Below are positions 16,935 to 25,826 of a stretch of DNA of 64,000 nucleotides, in pieces. The position numbers and the translations under genes were made by a program. A model generated the notes under the pieces. That model ran no database searches. It saw nothing but the letters and a program-made list of their open reading frames with translations, and had not been told where the DNA came from. How positions within the stretch are numbered: position 1 is the first letter of the stretch; each line of letters begins with the position of its first letter. This DNA comes from Saprospiraceae bacterium (lineage in GTDB: Bacteria > Bacteroidota > Bacteroidia > Chitinophagales > Saprospiraceae), in assembly GCA_025055285.1 (NCBI GenBank), contig JANWXM010000002.1, forward strand, positions 62,239-126,238, read 5' to 3'.

Positions 16935-18296
16935 ATGCCGTTGACTGCAATGCACACCCTCCTCACCTTCCTCGGCGCCATCCCTTACGATAAGACACAA
17001 TATTACTTCGATGGCACGCCCGAGCAGGCCAGCGTGCCCACGCCATATGTGCAAGAGGCCATTTTACGCCATCTGGCGCTCAAGGGTAAGCGGATAGAGC
17101 GCGTAATAGTATTTACTACTGAAAATGCCCAAGAAAATAATTACGAGCGCTGTATAAGAAGTTTCGATAAAAACAGTGGCATACCTGAGTACGATAAGCA
17201 AGAACCAGGGCTGCAAGAACGCTTGGAGCGGTTAAAACGCGAAAATATCATTGATGATTACAAGCGCGTATTAATCTCAGATGGTAACACAGAGAGAGAA
17301 ATTTTTGAGATTTTCTCTGTTCTTTATGAGCAAGTAGCAGCGTTGCCAGAGGGCTCAGCCATAGCGTTAGACCTGACGTATGGCTTTCGCTCTTTACCGA
17401 TGCTGTGCATGTTGTTGTTGCACTATGCGCGTACCCTCCACCATCTTCGGGTGAGTCATATTTTCTACGGCAACTATGAGGTAGGGCGACAAGAGAAGCA
17501 AGCAAAAATTCAGGAGCTGAAAAAATCTGGTGCCTCCGAAGAAGAAATGGAGAAAGCCAACACCCAACCCCCACGAGCGCCGGTATTGGAATTGAGCGCT
17601 TTTGTCGAACTCCAAGAGTGGACGATAGCTGCCCACACCTTTGTGCGTTCGGGCGATGCGTCGCTGCTGGTAGAGCGCATGAACGAAGAGGAGCGCGCTA
17701 CTGGCGAGGCTTTGCGCACCTTTACGGACCAGATTCTGACGTGTAGGGGCAGCGCACTTGCGACACAAAGCAACGTAGAAAGCATCCGAGAGAAAATCCG
17801 AGCACTTCAAGGAAAGTCGAATTTGGGCGCTCCTCTAAAGCCCATCTTAGAGCGCGTAGAACGCAAGTTGGAGCCCTTTGCCAATCGAACTGCGCGCAAT
17901 GGCTTTGCCGCTGTAGAATGGTGCATTGAGCATAACCTTATTCAACAAGGTTTTACCTTGCTGGAAGAGACATGTAAAAGTTACGTCATTGAGCAAATAT
18001 ACGGTATAGAGCGCCTGCAGGAGGCCAATTTGAGAGAGTGCGCTAAATTGGCTTTAAATCGCGTCCCAGAAGGCAAATGGAAGCCCGAACAAGAGGAATA
18101 TGCGAAAAAAATAACGGAATACCTAAAGCGAGAATACCCGAATGCCTTTAGGGCCTATCGCCGGCTCACTGGTGAGAAGGGCTTGCGCAACGATATCAAC
18201 CATGCCGGTTACATGGCTTCTCCAAAGTCCCCCCAAGAACTCAAAGAGGCCTTAAAAGGAGTTTATGTTGAGATAAAGGAAGCCTTCCAATTGTAA
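16935..18296 (+). CDS. csx2: CARF-HEPN ribonuclease, TIGR02221/Csx2-type
   Basis: The 453-residue protein starts with LLTFLGAIPYDKTQYYF, typical of the Csx2 (TIGR02221) branch of the Csx1/Csm6 group. ALDLTYGFRSLP (144-155) is the CARF ligand-site segment corresponding to DxTxGxxxM in other members. A helical region follows. The C-terminus has Arg418 and His423 in RNDINH, an R-X4-H HEPN motif. The protein should be a second RNase controlled by cyclic oligoadenylate, clearly different in sequence from its upstream neighbour. The start at 16935 lies two bases after the previous stop; Met6 is also possible. Confidence 0.87.
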   Translation: MPLTAMHTLLTFLGAIPYDKTQYYFDGTPEQASVPTPYVQEAILRHLALKGKRIERVIVFTTENAQENNYERCIRSFDKNSGIPEYDKQEPGLQERLERLKRENIIDDYKRVLISDGNTEREIFEIFSVLYEQVAALPEGSAIALDLTYGFRSLPMLCMLLLHYARTLHHLRVSHIFYGNYEVGRQEKQAKIQELKKSGASEEEMEKANTQPPRAPVLELSAFVELQEWTIAAHTFVRSGDASLLVERMNEEERATGEALRTFTDQILTCRGSALATQSNVESIREKIRALQGKSNLGAPLKPILERVERKLEPFANRTARNGFAAVEWCIEHNLIQQGFTLLEETCKSYVIEQIYGIERLQEANLRECAKLALNRVPEGKWKPEQEEYAKKITEYLKREYPNAFRAYRRLTGEKGLRNDINHAGYMASPKSPQELKEALKGVYVEIKEAFQL

Positions 18297-18301
18297 TACG
18301 A

Positions 18302-18658
18302 ATGCTATTAAATCTATCGAACCACCCTTCGTCCGCCTGGCCAGCAGAACAATTGCGGGCTGCTGTAGAACAGTATGGAAGTGTGCAGGATATGCTCTTC
18401 CCAAATGTGCCACCCGAGGCTGATATAGATGCAGTTCGCCGGTTGGCAGAGGAGTACAGCCTTCGCATTCAAACTTTGGATCCAAAGCCTACGGCTGTCC
18501 ACCTAATGGGAGAGATGACCTTCACTTACCAGCTTGTTTCTCTTCTTCAGGCTGTAGGGATGTTGTGCATCGCTAGCACCACGTTAAGAGAGGTAACAGA
18601 AGAAGGCGAGAAAAAGATTTCTCGCTTTCGCTTTGTGCGTTTCCGCCCGTATTTTTAG
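18302..18658 (+). CDS. Csx20-like small protein, candidate ring nuclease
   Basis: This 118-residue protein ends the CRISPR operon, starting five bases after csx2. I recognise its C-terminal half as like Csx20: MGEMTFTYQLV (69-79) corresponds to a QGDFGATYLMV-type segment, ASTTLREV (91-98) to the STTxR motif, and FRFVRFRPY (109-117) to the FxHVRFRxY end. The N-terminus (LLNLSNHPSSAW) also resembles the LFLLFSHxLT start. Csx20 has been reported, as I recall, as a ring nuclease degrading cyclic oligoadenylate. The protein is shorter than usual Csx20, and a widespread unnamed Bacteroidota family may be a better match. A function as off-switch is inference. Confidence 0.6.
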   Translation: MLLNLSNHPSSAWPAEQLRAAVEQYGSVQDMLFPNVPPEADIDAVRRLAEEYSLRIQTLDPKPTAVHLMGEMTFTYQLVSLLQAVGMLCIASTTLREVTEEGEKKISRFRFVRFRPYF

Positions 18659-18672
18659 GGAGCAAATTTTCT

Positions 18673-19389
18673 TCACTCCGACATATCCATTGTGTGGAAC
18701 ACGTTGAGCACGTCGTCGTCTTCTTCTAGGCGGTCAATGAGTTTGATGACCTGTTCGGCCTCTTCATCCGAGAGTTTTTTCGTTACGGTGGGTATCCATT
18801 CGGCTTGAGAACTGACCGGCTCTATGCCGCGGTCTTCGAGCGCCTTTTGCATTTTGCCGAAGTCTTTAAAGTCTGCATACAGAATGACTTCACCGTCTTC
18901 GTGTTTGACGTCTTCCAAGCCGGCATCGATGAGTTCAAGTTCAAGTTCTTCCCAGTTGCGCCCGTCATCTTTGATTTTAAAGACCGCTTTTCGATTAAAG
19001 AGATAACTCACGCTTCCCGAAACGCTGAGTGCACCTCCACAGCGGTCGAAGTGCAAGCGCATGTTAGCTACGGTGCGCGTAGGGTTATCGGTAGCCGTTT
19101 CCACCAACACAGCGATGCCATGAGGCCCATAACCCTCGTACAAAATTTCCTGGTAATTTTCAGCATCCTTGCCGCTAGCTTTCTTTATGGCATTTTCGAT
19201 GTTGACTTTTGGCATGTTTGCCTGTTTGGCATTCTGAATGGCCAAGCGCAGGCGAGGATTATATTCTGGATTTGGCCCGCCTGCTTTTACAGCAATGGAA
19301 ATCTCGCGTCCTATGCGCGTAAAAGTCTTGGCCATGTTCGCCCAGCGCTTAAATTTTCGCTCTTTGCGGTATTCAAAAGCGCGTCCCAT
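18673..19389 (-). CDS. yebC: YebC/PmpR family protein
   Basis: YebC-family proteins act as translation or transcription factors; recent work ties them to relief of ribosome stalling. The 238-residue product has the family start MGRAFEYRKERKFKRWANMAK, residues VKAGGPNPEYNPRLR (35-49) and the conserved YEGYGPHG near residue 85. The usual acidic C-terminal end (LEEDDDVLNVFHT) is complete. It converges on the CRISPR operon with a 14-base gap, marking the edge of that island. Confidence 0.95.
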   Translation of the reverse strand: MGRAFEYRKERKFKRWANMAKTFTRIGREISIAVKAGGPNPEYNPRLRLAIQNAKQANMPKVNIENAIKKASGKDAENYQEILYEGYGPHGIAVLVETATDNPTRTVANMRLHFDRCGGALSVSGSVSYLFNRKAVFKIKDDGRNWEELELELIDAGLEDVKHEDGEVILYADFKDFGKMQKALEDRGIEPVSSQAEWIPTVTKKLSDEEAEQVIKLIDRLEEDDDVLNVFHTMDMSE

Positions 19390-19433
19390 AGAAGTCGTCT
19401 ATCTTTTGTGCATACTTGAAGAAAAGTAGCGCG

Positions 19434-19441
19434 CAAAGATA
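19434..19441 (-). promoter_or_regulatory. -7 element (TAtcTTTG) of yebC
   Basis: The minus strand reads TATCTTTG, which matches TAnnTTTG and gives a leader of about 40 bases to the yebC ATG at 19389. Confidence 0.55.
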
Positions 19442-19563
19442 GGCTACTGCTTCGGTGGAGGAAAAAACAAAAACATTCGTCGGCTGAAGGAGCATCGCGG
19501 CACGCAAAAGCAGTTGCAGTAAGCCATTGCTGAGCCAGAAAACTCGCAGCAAGCGCCTCAATT

Positions 19564-19571
19564 TATTTTTG
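19564..19571 (+). promoter_or_regulatory. -7 element (TAttTTTG) of the alpha/beta hydrolase gene
   Basis: TATTTTTG fits TAnnTTTG and lies 45 bases before the ATG at 19617. The sequence is T-rich, so chance is more likely than for the other elements. Confidence 0.4.
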
Positions 19572-19616
19572 CCAAACGAAAAGGTATGAAACGCCGTTTT
19601 CTAAATCTAGGGAGCG

Positions 19617-20654
19617 ATGATGCGCCTAATGTGGTTAATGGCTTTTTTGACTTGTCGAGGCTCATATTCGTTGGTGCAAGGAACTCCTCATGCTGGGCAA
19701 CCGGAATGCGGGCCTGGAGGGGCAGAATACCAGCATGAAAGCGTCATTTTTTACGATGCAGGAGAAAGGGCTGACGGTTTTTGGCTTTTTGAACCGGCAG
19801 ATCCAAAGCCAGATTCTGCACCGGTGGTCGTGTTTTTGCACGGATACGGCGCATACAATCCTATGGCATACGGCAAGTGGATAAAGCACTTGGTAGCTCG
19901 AGGCAACATCGTTATCTATCCGCGCTATCAGAAGAACTTGCTCAGGCCCAGCCCGAGCCGCTTTCCGGCAAATGCGGCAAAAGGGATACGCGATGCCTTA
20001 GCGCTGTTGCAAACAGGCGACCACGTTCGACCTATCTTAAACGGCGTCGGCTACTTTGGGCATTCCTACGGGGGCGCGATAGCCGCCAACTTGGGCGTCC
20101 ATTGGGCGCAATACCACATTCCTAAGCCAGCTGCGATGTTGTTGGCGCAGCCAGGCACAGGCCCGCTCAACGGTGCGCGTTTGCAAGAGTATTCGGCTCT
20201 ACCGGCCGATTTGAACCTGTTGATTATTGTGAGCGAAGACGACTACGTCGTAGGCTATGAGTTTGGAAAATTAGTCTTTGAAACGGCAATTCACACGCTC
20301 AACCGCAATTTCATCATGCAACGGCGCGACACAGACGGTTTGCGTTGGATACAAGCCTCGCACGCCGAACCCTATGCCTACGACTTAGACTTTGATACAG
20401 GCGTGCGCAATTACACAACTTTGCGGGTGCTCCACACAGCGCGTCTCGATGAAGTGGATTTTTATTGCTACTGGAAATTGGGCGATGCCTTGTTAGAATA
20501 CAGTCGTACGGGCCGTTACGGCGAAGTAGCATTCGGCAATTCGCCAGCCCAGCGCTACATGGGTCTCTGGCCCGACGGACGTCCGATTCGCCCTTTAGAA
20601 GTTTTTCTGCCGAAAATTAAAAAAACTAGTGCTGCTGCAGCTCTCCATCGTTGA
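19617..20654 (+). CDS. Secreted alpha/beta hydrolase
   Basis: The 345-residue protein begins with a signal-like segment (MMRLMWLMAFLTCRG). The alpha/beta-hydrolase fold is shown by the oxyanion segment FLHGYGAYNP (about 72-81), the nucleophile elbow GHSYGG near residue 146 and an acidic segment IIVSEDDYVVG near 205. His residues downstream could complete the triad (SHAEP). It resembles dienelactone-hydrolase or cutinase-type enzymes in general, but no substrate can be assigned. The C-terminus contains a stretch of small residues after KIKKT. It stands alone between yebC and asnS. Confidence 0.8.
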   Translation: MMRLMWLMAFLTCRGSYSLVQGTPHAGQPECGPGGAEYQHESVIFYDAGERADGFWLFEPADPKPDSAPVVVFLHGYGAYNPMAYGKWIKHLVARGNIVIYPRYQKNLLRPSPSRFPANAAKGIRDALALLQTGDHVRPILNGVGYFGHSYGGAIAANLGVHWAQYHIPKPAAMLLAQPGTGPLNGARLQEYSALPADLNLLIIVSEDDYVVGYEFGKLVFETAIHTLNRNFIMQRRDTDGLRWIQASHAEPYAYDLDFDTGVRNYTTLRVLHTARLDEVDFYCYWKLGDALLEYSRTGRYGEVAFGNSPAQRYMGLWPDGRPIRPLEVFLPKIKKTSAAAALHR

Positions 20655-20696
20655 AGAGTCAAAAGACCTGTTGCCTGCCAATCCAGAACGCCTTTC

Positions 20697-20704
20697 TACC
20701 TTTG
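20697..20704 (+). promoter_or_regulatory. -7 element (TAccTTTG) of asnS
   Basis: TACCTTTG lies 65 bases before the asnS ATG, with a TTG at 20671-20673 as a possible -33 element (23-base spacing). Confidence 0.6.
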
Positions 20705-20769
20705 CTCGCTCTTTCGAGGAGAGCCGGAGTTACAACTACTTTTCTTTTCTGTGGGTCTTTTAAAACGAC

Positions 20770-22218
20770 ATGCAACGCACAAAAATTGCTGAAATTTTGC
20801 AAAAAGAACCTCTAGGTCAAGAGGTTGTAGTTAAAGGGTGGGTACGAGCCTTTCGGAACAATCAATTTATTGCGCTTAACGATGGTTCTTGCGCTCGACA
20901 TTTACAGGTGGTAATTAACCCTGAGAAATTAGGCGACCAGACGTTACACCGAATCAAGTTTGGCGCTGCGCTTGGAGCCATCGGGCGTGTTGTCGAAAGC
21001 CAAGGGAAGGGGCAGCGAATAGAGCTAGAGGCCCAACAGATCATCATTTATGGCGACTGCGACCTTGAGAAATATCCGCTACAGCCGAAGCGACAATCAT
21101 TGGAATTTCTGCGCGAACACGCTCATTTGCGCTTTCGCACCAATACTTTTGGCGCCATTTTTCGCGTACGGCATGCCCTAGCGTATGCAGTACATCAGTT
21201 TTTCCACGAAAGAGGTTTCTACTACCTGCATACGCCCATCATTACGGCAAGCGACGCTGAAGGAGCAGGTGAGATGTTTCGCGTCACGACTTTGCCTTTA
21301 GAGAACGTGCCTAAAACGCCCGATGGTCAGGTTGATTATGGGCAAGACTTCTTTGGTCGCGCTACGAATTTAACGGTCTCTGGACAATTAGAGGCGGAAC
21401 TGGGAGCATTAGCCCTTGGCGACGTGTATACCTTTGGCCCGACGTTTCGTGCGGAAAAATCCAACACTACGCGGCATTTGGCTGAGTTTTGGATGATCGA
21501 ACCAGAGATGGCCTTTGCCGACCTGGAAGACAATATGAACTTAGCAGAGGCCATGTTGAAATACGTGTGCAGTTTTGCGCTAGAACACTGTCCTGAAGAC
21601 CTCCAAATTCTAGAGGAGCGTTTGATAGAAGAAGAAAAAAGTAAGCCGCAAGACCAACGCTCACCCATGCCATTGCGCGAAAAGGTTCGCTTCGTGGTAG
21701 AGAATCAATTTGAGCGTCTGACTTACACAGAGGCCATTGAAATTTTAAAAAATTCGCCGCCAAATAAAAAAGGGAAATTCCAGTTTCCCATCGAGCGTTG
21801 GGGCGCCGATTTACAGAGCGAGCACGAGCGCTATCTTGTAGAAAAACACTTCAAAAAGCCTGTCATTTTGACCAATTATCCGGCAGCGATTAAAGCCTTC
21901 TACATGCGTTTGGATGATCCAAAGGAAGGCGTACCTGGCCCAACTGTAGCAGCGATGGATATCCTATTTCCCGGCATTGGGGAGATCGTAGGCGGCTCCC
22001 AGCGCGAAGAGCGGCTAGACGTCCTATTGAAAAAGATGCACGACATGCACATTCCAGTGGAGGAATTGTATTGGTACTTGGACACACGTCGCTTTGGGAC
22101 GTGTCCTCACGCGGGCTTTGGTTTGGGCTTTGAGCGATTGGTGCAATTTGTTACGGGCATGAGCAATATTCGCGATGTGATTGCATTTCCGCGTTATCCA
22201 GGGAATGCGGAATTTTGA
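20770..22218 (+). CDS. asnS: Asparaginyl-tRNA synthetase
   Basis: A class IIb aminoacyl-tRNA synthetase that charges tRNA-Asn. The N-terminal OB-fold anticodon-binding domain (1-105) begins GWVRAFRNNQFIALNDGS. Class II motif 2 is FRAEKSNTTRHLAEFWMIEPE (about 226-246). The C-terminus GFGLGFERLVQF with SNIRDVIAFPRYPGNAEF is motif 3 and the usual end of AsnRS. The 482-residue length is normal for Bacteroidota. panC starts nine bases downstream, suggesting co-transcription. Confidence 0.97.
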   Translation: MQRTKIAEILQKEPLGQEVVVKGWVRAFRNNQFIALNDGSCARHLQVVINPEKLGDQTLHRIKFGAALGAIGRVVESQGKGQRIELEAQQIIIYGDCDLEKYPLQPKRQSLEFLREHAHLRFRTNTFGAIFRVRHALAYAVHQFFHERGFYYLHTPIITASDAEGAGEMFRVTTLPLENVPKTPDGQVDYGQDFFGRATNLTVSGQLEAELGALALGDVYTFGPTFRAEKSNTTRHLAEFWMIEPEMAFADLEDNMNLAEAMLKYVCSFALEHCPEDLQILEERLIEEEKSKPQDQRSPMPLREKVRFVVENQFERLTYTEAIEILKNSPPNKKGKFQFPIERWGADLQSEHERYLVEKHFKKPVILTNYPAAIKAFYMRLDDPKEGVPGPTVAAMDILFPGIGEIVGGSQREERLDVLLKKMHDMHIPVEELYWYLDTRRFGTCPHAGFGLGFERLVQFVTGMSNIRDVIAFPRYPGNAEF

Positions 22219-22226
22219 GCGGCTCT

Positions 22227-23081
22227 ATGCATGTTTTCAAAAAAATTACTGACTTGCGAGCATGGCTCTCAGAGCAACGCCGTCGAGGAGAGCATATTGG
22301 CTTTGCTCCGACGATGGGCGCCTTGCACGAGGGTCATCTCAGCTTAATTCGAGCTGCAAAAGCGCGTGGCGACGTGGCGGTGGCGAGTATTTTTGTGAAT
22401 CCCTTGCAGTTCAACGATCCTGAAGACCTGCGCCGATATCCGCGCATGCCGGAACACGACCTTTTACTCCTAGAGCAGGTCGGCTGTGCAGCCCTTTTCA
22501 TGCCGGAGGTGGAAGAGGTTTATCCTCAGGGCGAAGATTTGACCGTTCGTCTAGACTTTGGCCATCTTACACAAGTCATGGAAGGCCGCTTCCGACCAGG
22601 GCATTTTCAAGGTATGGCCACTGTAGTAAAGCGCCTATTGGATATCGTAAAGCCCTCGCGGCTATATATGGGTCAGAAAGACTTTCAGCAGCTGACTATT
22701 GTTGCGGAAATGTTGCGTCGCTTAGCCATGCCTGTTGAGCTGGTTGCCTGCCCTACCGTGCGCGAGCCGGATGGCTTGGCCATGTCAAGCCGTAATTTGC
22801 GCCTAACGCCGGCAATGCGCAGTGCTGCACCTGCCATCTTCCGAGCACTAACCGCTGCGAAGACCGATTTCTTGAATAGAACTCCGGTTGAACTTCTCAA
22901 GCAAAGAGCCATACAGACCTTGCAAAGTGCAGGGCTCCAGCCTGAGTATTTCGAGGTAGTAGATGGGCATACGTTGTTGCCTGTAGAGCATTGGCAACCC
23001 AAGCAGTTTGTTGTAGCTTGCACGGCAGCTTGGGCAGGCGATGTACGGCTGATTGATAATCTTATTCTGCAAGAGGGTTAA
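22227..23081 (+). CDS. panC: Pantothenate synthetase
   Basis: PanC joins pantoate and beta-alanine with ATP to make pantothenate, the precursor of coenzyme A. The 284-residue product has PTMGALHEGHLSLI (the HxGH nucleotide-binding motif) near residue 28, FVNPLQFNDPEDL, GQKDFQQL near residue 150 and MSSRNLRL near 190 (KMSKS-like). I start at the ATG at 22227, which encodes MHVFKKI; the frame continues four codons upstream to a TTG that overlaps asnS. It is the last gene before a terminator at 23135-23169. Confidence 0.96.
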   Translation: MHVFKKITDLRAWLSEQRRRGEHIGFAPTMGALHEGHLSLIRAAKARGDVAVASIFVNPLQFNDPEDLRRYPRMPEHDLLLLEQVGCAALFMPEVEEVYPQGEDLTVRLDFGHLTQVMEGRFRPGHFQGMATVVKRLLDIVKPSRLYMGQKDFQQLTIVAEMLRRLAMPVELVACPTVREPDGLAMSSRNLRLTPAMRSAAPAIFRALTAAKTDFLNRTPVELLKQRAIQTLQSAGLQPEYFEVVDGHTLLPVEHWQPKQFVVACTAAWAGDVRLIDNLILQEG

Positions 23082-23450
23082 ACTTCTCGCTACGCCGATG
23101 CCTTTGCAGATGTAAAAAGTGCGGTGGATGAGCATGCCTTTCCTCGCTTAGGTAAGGCAGCGTTTTTTTACCGACAGACCTAATACAGGCGAGGCAGAAT
23201 GTTGGCTTTTTTCGAGCGGTGTCATTCCGCCGAAGCAAGTACATCGAATATCCTCCACTTGTCCGATGCATTCAAACTGCCGATGCGAGTATTGTCTTTT
23301 TCAGGCAAGAAAGCAGGAATTGCTTCATGTAGCTCAACACCCTCTTTCCGCATAAATCGCCCGAATCTTCCTTCCTTTGTGGCCGAAAAGCTATAGACTT
23401 TCCTAGTCGTAGGGCATTTTCCCAGAAAAGCATTTAGGGCTGCAAAAAGA
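23082..23450. other. Intergenic stretch between panC and nadC
   Basis: About 370 bases holding the panC terminator and no convincing gene. Short frames in it lack family features. I see no perfect TAnnTTTG before nadC; the nearest is TTCCTTTG near 23370. Confidence 0.5.
23135..23169 (+). terminator. Intrinsic terminator after panC
   Basis: TGCCTT (23135-23140) pairs with AAGGCA (23154-23159), with inner CCT/AGG pairs across a T-T mismatch and a 5-base loop. GCG and a run of seven T follow. Confidence 0.75.
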
Positions 23451-24320
23451 ATGTATATGCGACCTGCAAACATTACCGAAGAACAAATCAGCGAGTTTAT
23501 TCTCGCCGGCTTGCGAGAAGATATCGGCAAAGGCGACCATACTTCGATGGCGACTATTTCACCTACTCATCGCAGTCGAGCTATACTCAAAGTCAAGGAC
23601 TATGGCGTCTTGGCTGGCGTAGAGTTGGCCGAACGCATCTTTCGCTTCTTAGATCCGGAAGTGCGCTTTATTGCCCATAAAACAGATGGTGCTGACGTAT
23701 TTTACGGTGATGAGCCTTTTGAGGTAGAGGGTCTTACACGTGCATTACTCTTGGGCGAGCGTTTGGTGCTCAATACTCTTCAACGCATGAGTGGCATTGC
23801 CACGTTGGCCAGTCGCTTTGCTTTTGAAGTAGGTGATTTGCCCGTTAAGGTGCTTGATACGCGGAAGACGACCCCTCTCATTCGTTTCATAGAGAAATGG
23901 GCCGTTCATATCGGTGGCTGTGAGAATTACCGCTGGGGCCTTTACGATCGCATCATGATCAAAGATAACCACATAGAGGCATGTGGCAGCATCCAAGCCG
24001 CTATTGAGCGCGTCCACGAATATTTAAAAGAGCATCAGCTTAACCTGGAGATTACCGTCGAGGTGCGCAATTTGGAAGAGCTTTATGAAGTCCTCGAAGT
24101 TGGCGGCATTCATCGCATTATGTTCGACAACTTCGAGATACCAATCTTGGCAGAAGCGGTGGCTACTGTAGATCGGCGCTTTGAGACAGAGGCTTCAGGT
24201 GGCATTACGCTCTTCAACGTGCGGCGCTATGCGCTTACAGGCGTGGATTACGTCTCTTCTGGAGCACTTACGCATTCTGCCCAGCCGCTAGATATGAGCT
24301 TAAAGATAAAAACTTGCTAA
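23451..24320 (+). CDS. nadC: Nicotinate-nucleotide pyrophosphorylase (quinolinate PRTase)
   Basis: NadC converts quinolinate and PRPP to nicotinate mononucleotide in de novo NAD synthesis. The 289-residue product has EDIGKGDHTS near residue 24, LNTLQRMSGIAT near 105, DTRKTTPLIR near 137 and YDRIMIKDNHIE near 165, all family hallmarks. The C-terminal EASGGITLFNVR and GVDYVSSGALTHS complete the barrel. A second Met lies two codons inside. The ABA4-like gene follows after 24 bases, so both may share a transcript. Confidence 0.96.
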   Translation: MYMRPANITEEQISEFILAGLREDIGKGDHTSMATISPTHRSRAILKVKDYGVLAGVELAERIFRFLDPEVRFIAHKTDGADVFYGDEPFEVEGLTRALLLGERLVLNTLQRMSGIATLASRFAFEVGDLPVKVLDTRKTTPLIRFIEKWAVHIGGCENYRWGLYDRIMIKDNHIEACGSIQAAIERVHEYLKEHQLNLEITVEVRNLEELYEVLEVGGIHRIMFDNFEIPILAEAVATVDRRFETEASGGITLFNVRRYALTGVDYVSSGALTHSAQPLDMSLKIKTC

Positions 24321-24344
24321 CTTGTAGATAAATCTTGCTTCCCT

Positions 24345-24770
24345 ATGACAGTCAGTCAGTTTTATGCATATGCGTCAATCCTTATCTTCGTGCCTTGGGC
24401 ATTGCTCATTGCAGCTCCTCGGTGGCGGTACACAGAAATCCTCGCTTTCTTAACGGCTCTTGGGCTATCGCTTGCAGCCGCTTTTTTCACCTATGAATTT
24501 TTGACTGACGAGGCCCGGCAGGGAAACCTCCTCTCCTTTGAAGGGATGAAAAACCTCTTCCGCCATCCAGCGATGCTGCTCACGGGGTGGTTCAACTACC
24601 TGTCTTTTTCGCTTCTTGTCGGCATCTGGTTGGTCTCCGATGCGCGCTCGAATCGCTTGCCGCATTGGTTGGTCGTTCCGGTGCTTGTCTTAACGCTGCT
24701 CGGCGGGCCTGTAGGAGCGCTCGTTTACTTAGGATTGCGCTCTTTCAAAACGGGAAAATGGCGCATCTGA
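24345..24770 (+). CDS. ABA4-like (DUF4281) integral membrane protein
   Basis: The 141-residue protein has four hydrophobic segments (about residues 7-27, 34-52, 78-96 and 107-128). Conserved features of the ABA4-like family are visible: LTGWFNYLSFSLLVGIWLVSDAR and a GGPVGALVYLGLR end. Plant ABA4 takes part in neoxanthin formation; the bacterial members have no clear role to my knowledge. The gene starts 24 bases after nadC. A link to carotenoids is only suggested by the family name. Confidence 0.7.
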   Translation: MTVSQFYAYASILIFVPWALLIAAPRWRYTEILAFLTALGLSLAAAFFTYEFLTDEARQGNLLSFEGMKNLFRHPAMLLTGWFNYLSFSLLVGIWLVSDARSNRLPHWLVVPVLVLTLLGGPVGALVYLGLRSFKTGKWRI

Positions 24771-25031
24771 AAAATTGCATTTCCTCAAAGCAATTCATTA
24801 GGTGAATACCCAAGTCTGTCTAAAGAATTGGCTATCCCTCCGCTTTGCTCCGTTGTTCGTTCTATAGAGCGCGTTTGCCGAAATGTCAGCGAAAGTTATC
24901 TAATGAGTTATCAGGCATTGAGCCTTCTATGCTGTATTTAGCGTTTAAATTACTCTGTTTAGCACGGCATCTTTCGGTTATTTTAAGCGCGCCTAAACCG
25001 CACTTAATGTCTAAATTTCCTCGAGTGACAT

Positions 25032-25733
25032 ATGCTGATTTCCATTGAACACCTCAATAAGACCTACCTGATGGGGTCGGAGAAAATAGAAGCCCTCAAG
25101 GATATTTGTTTGCAAATTGATCGCGGCGAGTATGTAGCCCTTATGGGGCCATCTGGTAGCGGTAAATCGACGCTTATGAACCTGATGGGTTGCCTAGATT
25201 CGCCTACACGGGGAAAGTATTGGCTCGACGGTGTAGAAGTGAGTACGATGAGCGACAGTGAGTTAGCGGAAGTCCGCAATAAAAGAATTGGTTTCGTATT
25301 TCAAACGTTTAATTTATTGCCGCGACTTACGGCTTTAGAAAACGTCGCTCTACCGTTGGTATACGCTGGTTTGCCCAAAGAAGAGCGCCTCAAAAGGGCG
25401 CGAGCTACCCTGGAGGCGGTGGGTTTAGGCGATCGAATGCTGCACAAACCCAATGAGTTGTCGGGAGGTCAACGCCAACGTGTTGCAATTGCTCGAGCGC
25501 TAGTAAACAACCCCGCCATTATTTTAGCCGACGAGCCTACGGGTAATTTGGATAGTAAAACCTCTCACGAGATCATGTTACTTTTTGAGCAGATCCACCG
25601 CGCGGGCAACACGATTGTGCTCGTGACTCACGAGGCGGACATTGCTCAGTGTGCTCATCGAATTGTGCGTTTACGCGATGGCATGATAGAGTCCGACCAA
25701 CCCAACGAACACGTAGTAGTGCACAGCTGCTGA
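25032..25733 (+). CDS. ABC transporter ATP-binding protein, LolD/MacB type
   Basis: The 233-residue ATPase has Walker [10 protein letters not shown] (about 38-46), Q-loop FQTFNLLP, signature [15 protein letters not shown] (about 139-153) and Walker [13 protein letters not shown]. The layout and the [13 protein letters not shown] segment are typical of the MacB/LolD/FtsE group that powers mechanotransmission or lipoprotein release. No permease gene is next to it, so its partner must be encoded elsewhere. The upstream 260 bases hold no gene or clear promoter element. Confidence 0.9.
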   Translation: MLISIEHLNKTYLMGSEKIEALKDICLQIDRGEYVALMGPSGSGKSTLMNLMGCLDSPTRGKYWLDGVEVSTMSDSELAEVRNKRIGFVFQTFNLLPRLTALENVALPLVYAGLPKEERLKRARATLEAVGLGDRMLHKPNELSGGQRQRVAIARALVNNPAIILADEPTGNLDSKTSHEIMLLFEQIHRAGNTIVLVTHEADIAQCAHRIVRLRDGMIESDQPNEHVVVHSC

Positions 25734-25826
25734 TAAACTCTGAGGCGCAATCGCGCTATTTGGCCCATCCTTTGAAGAACATAGGAACGACAGGACGCAA
25801 GATAACGTTTCCCTTATCAAAAGGAT

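Noticed and set aside
19373-19561. 62-codon hydrophobic minus-strand frame upstream of yebC
   Set aside because: It overlaps the yebC start and contains the yebC promoter element inside; hydrophobic runs arise easily in such frames.
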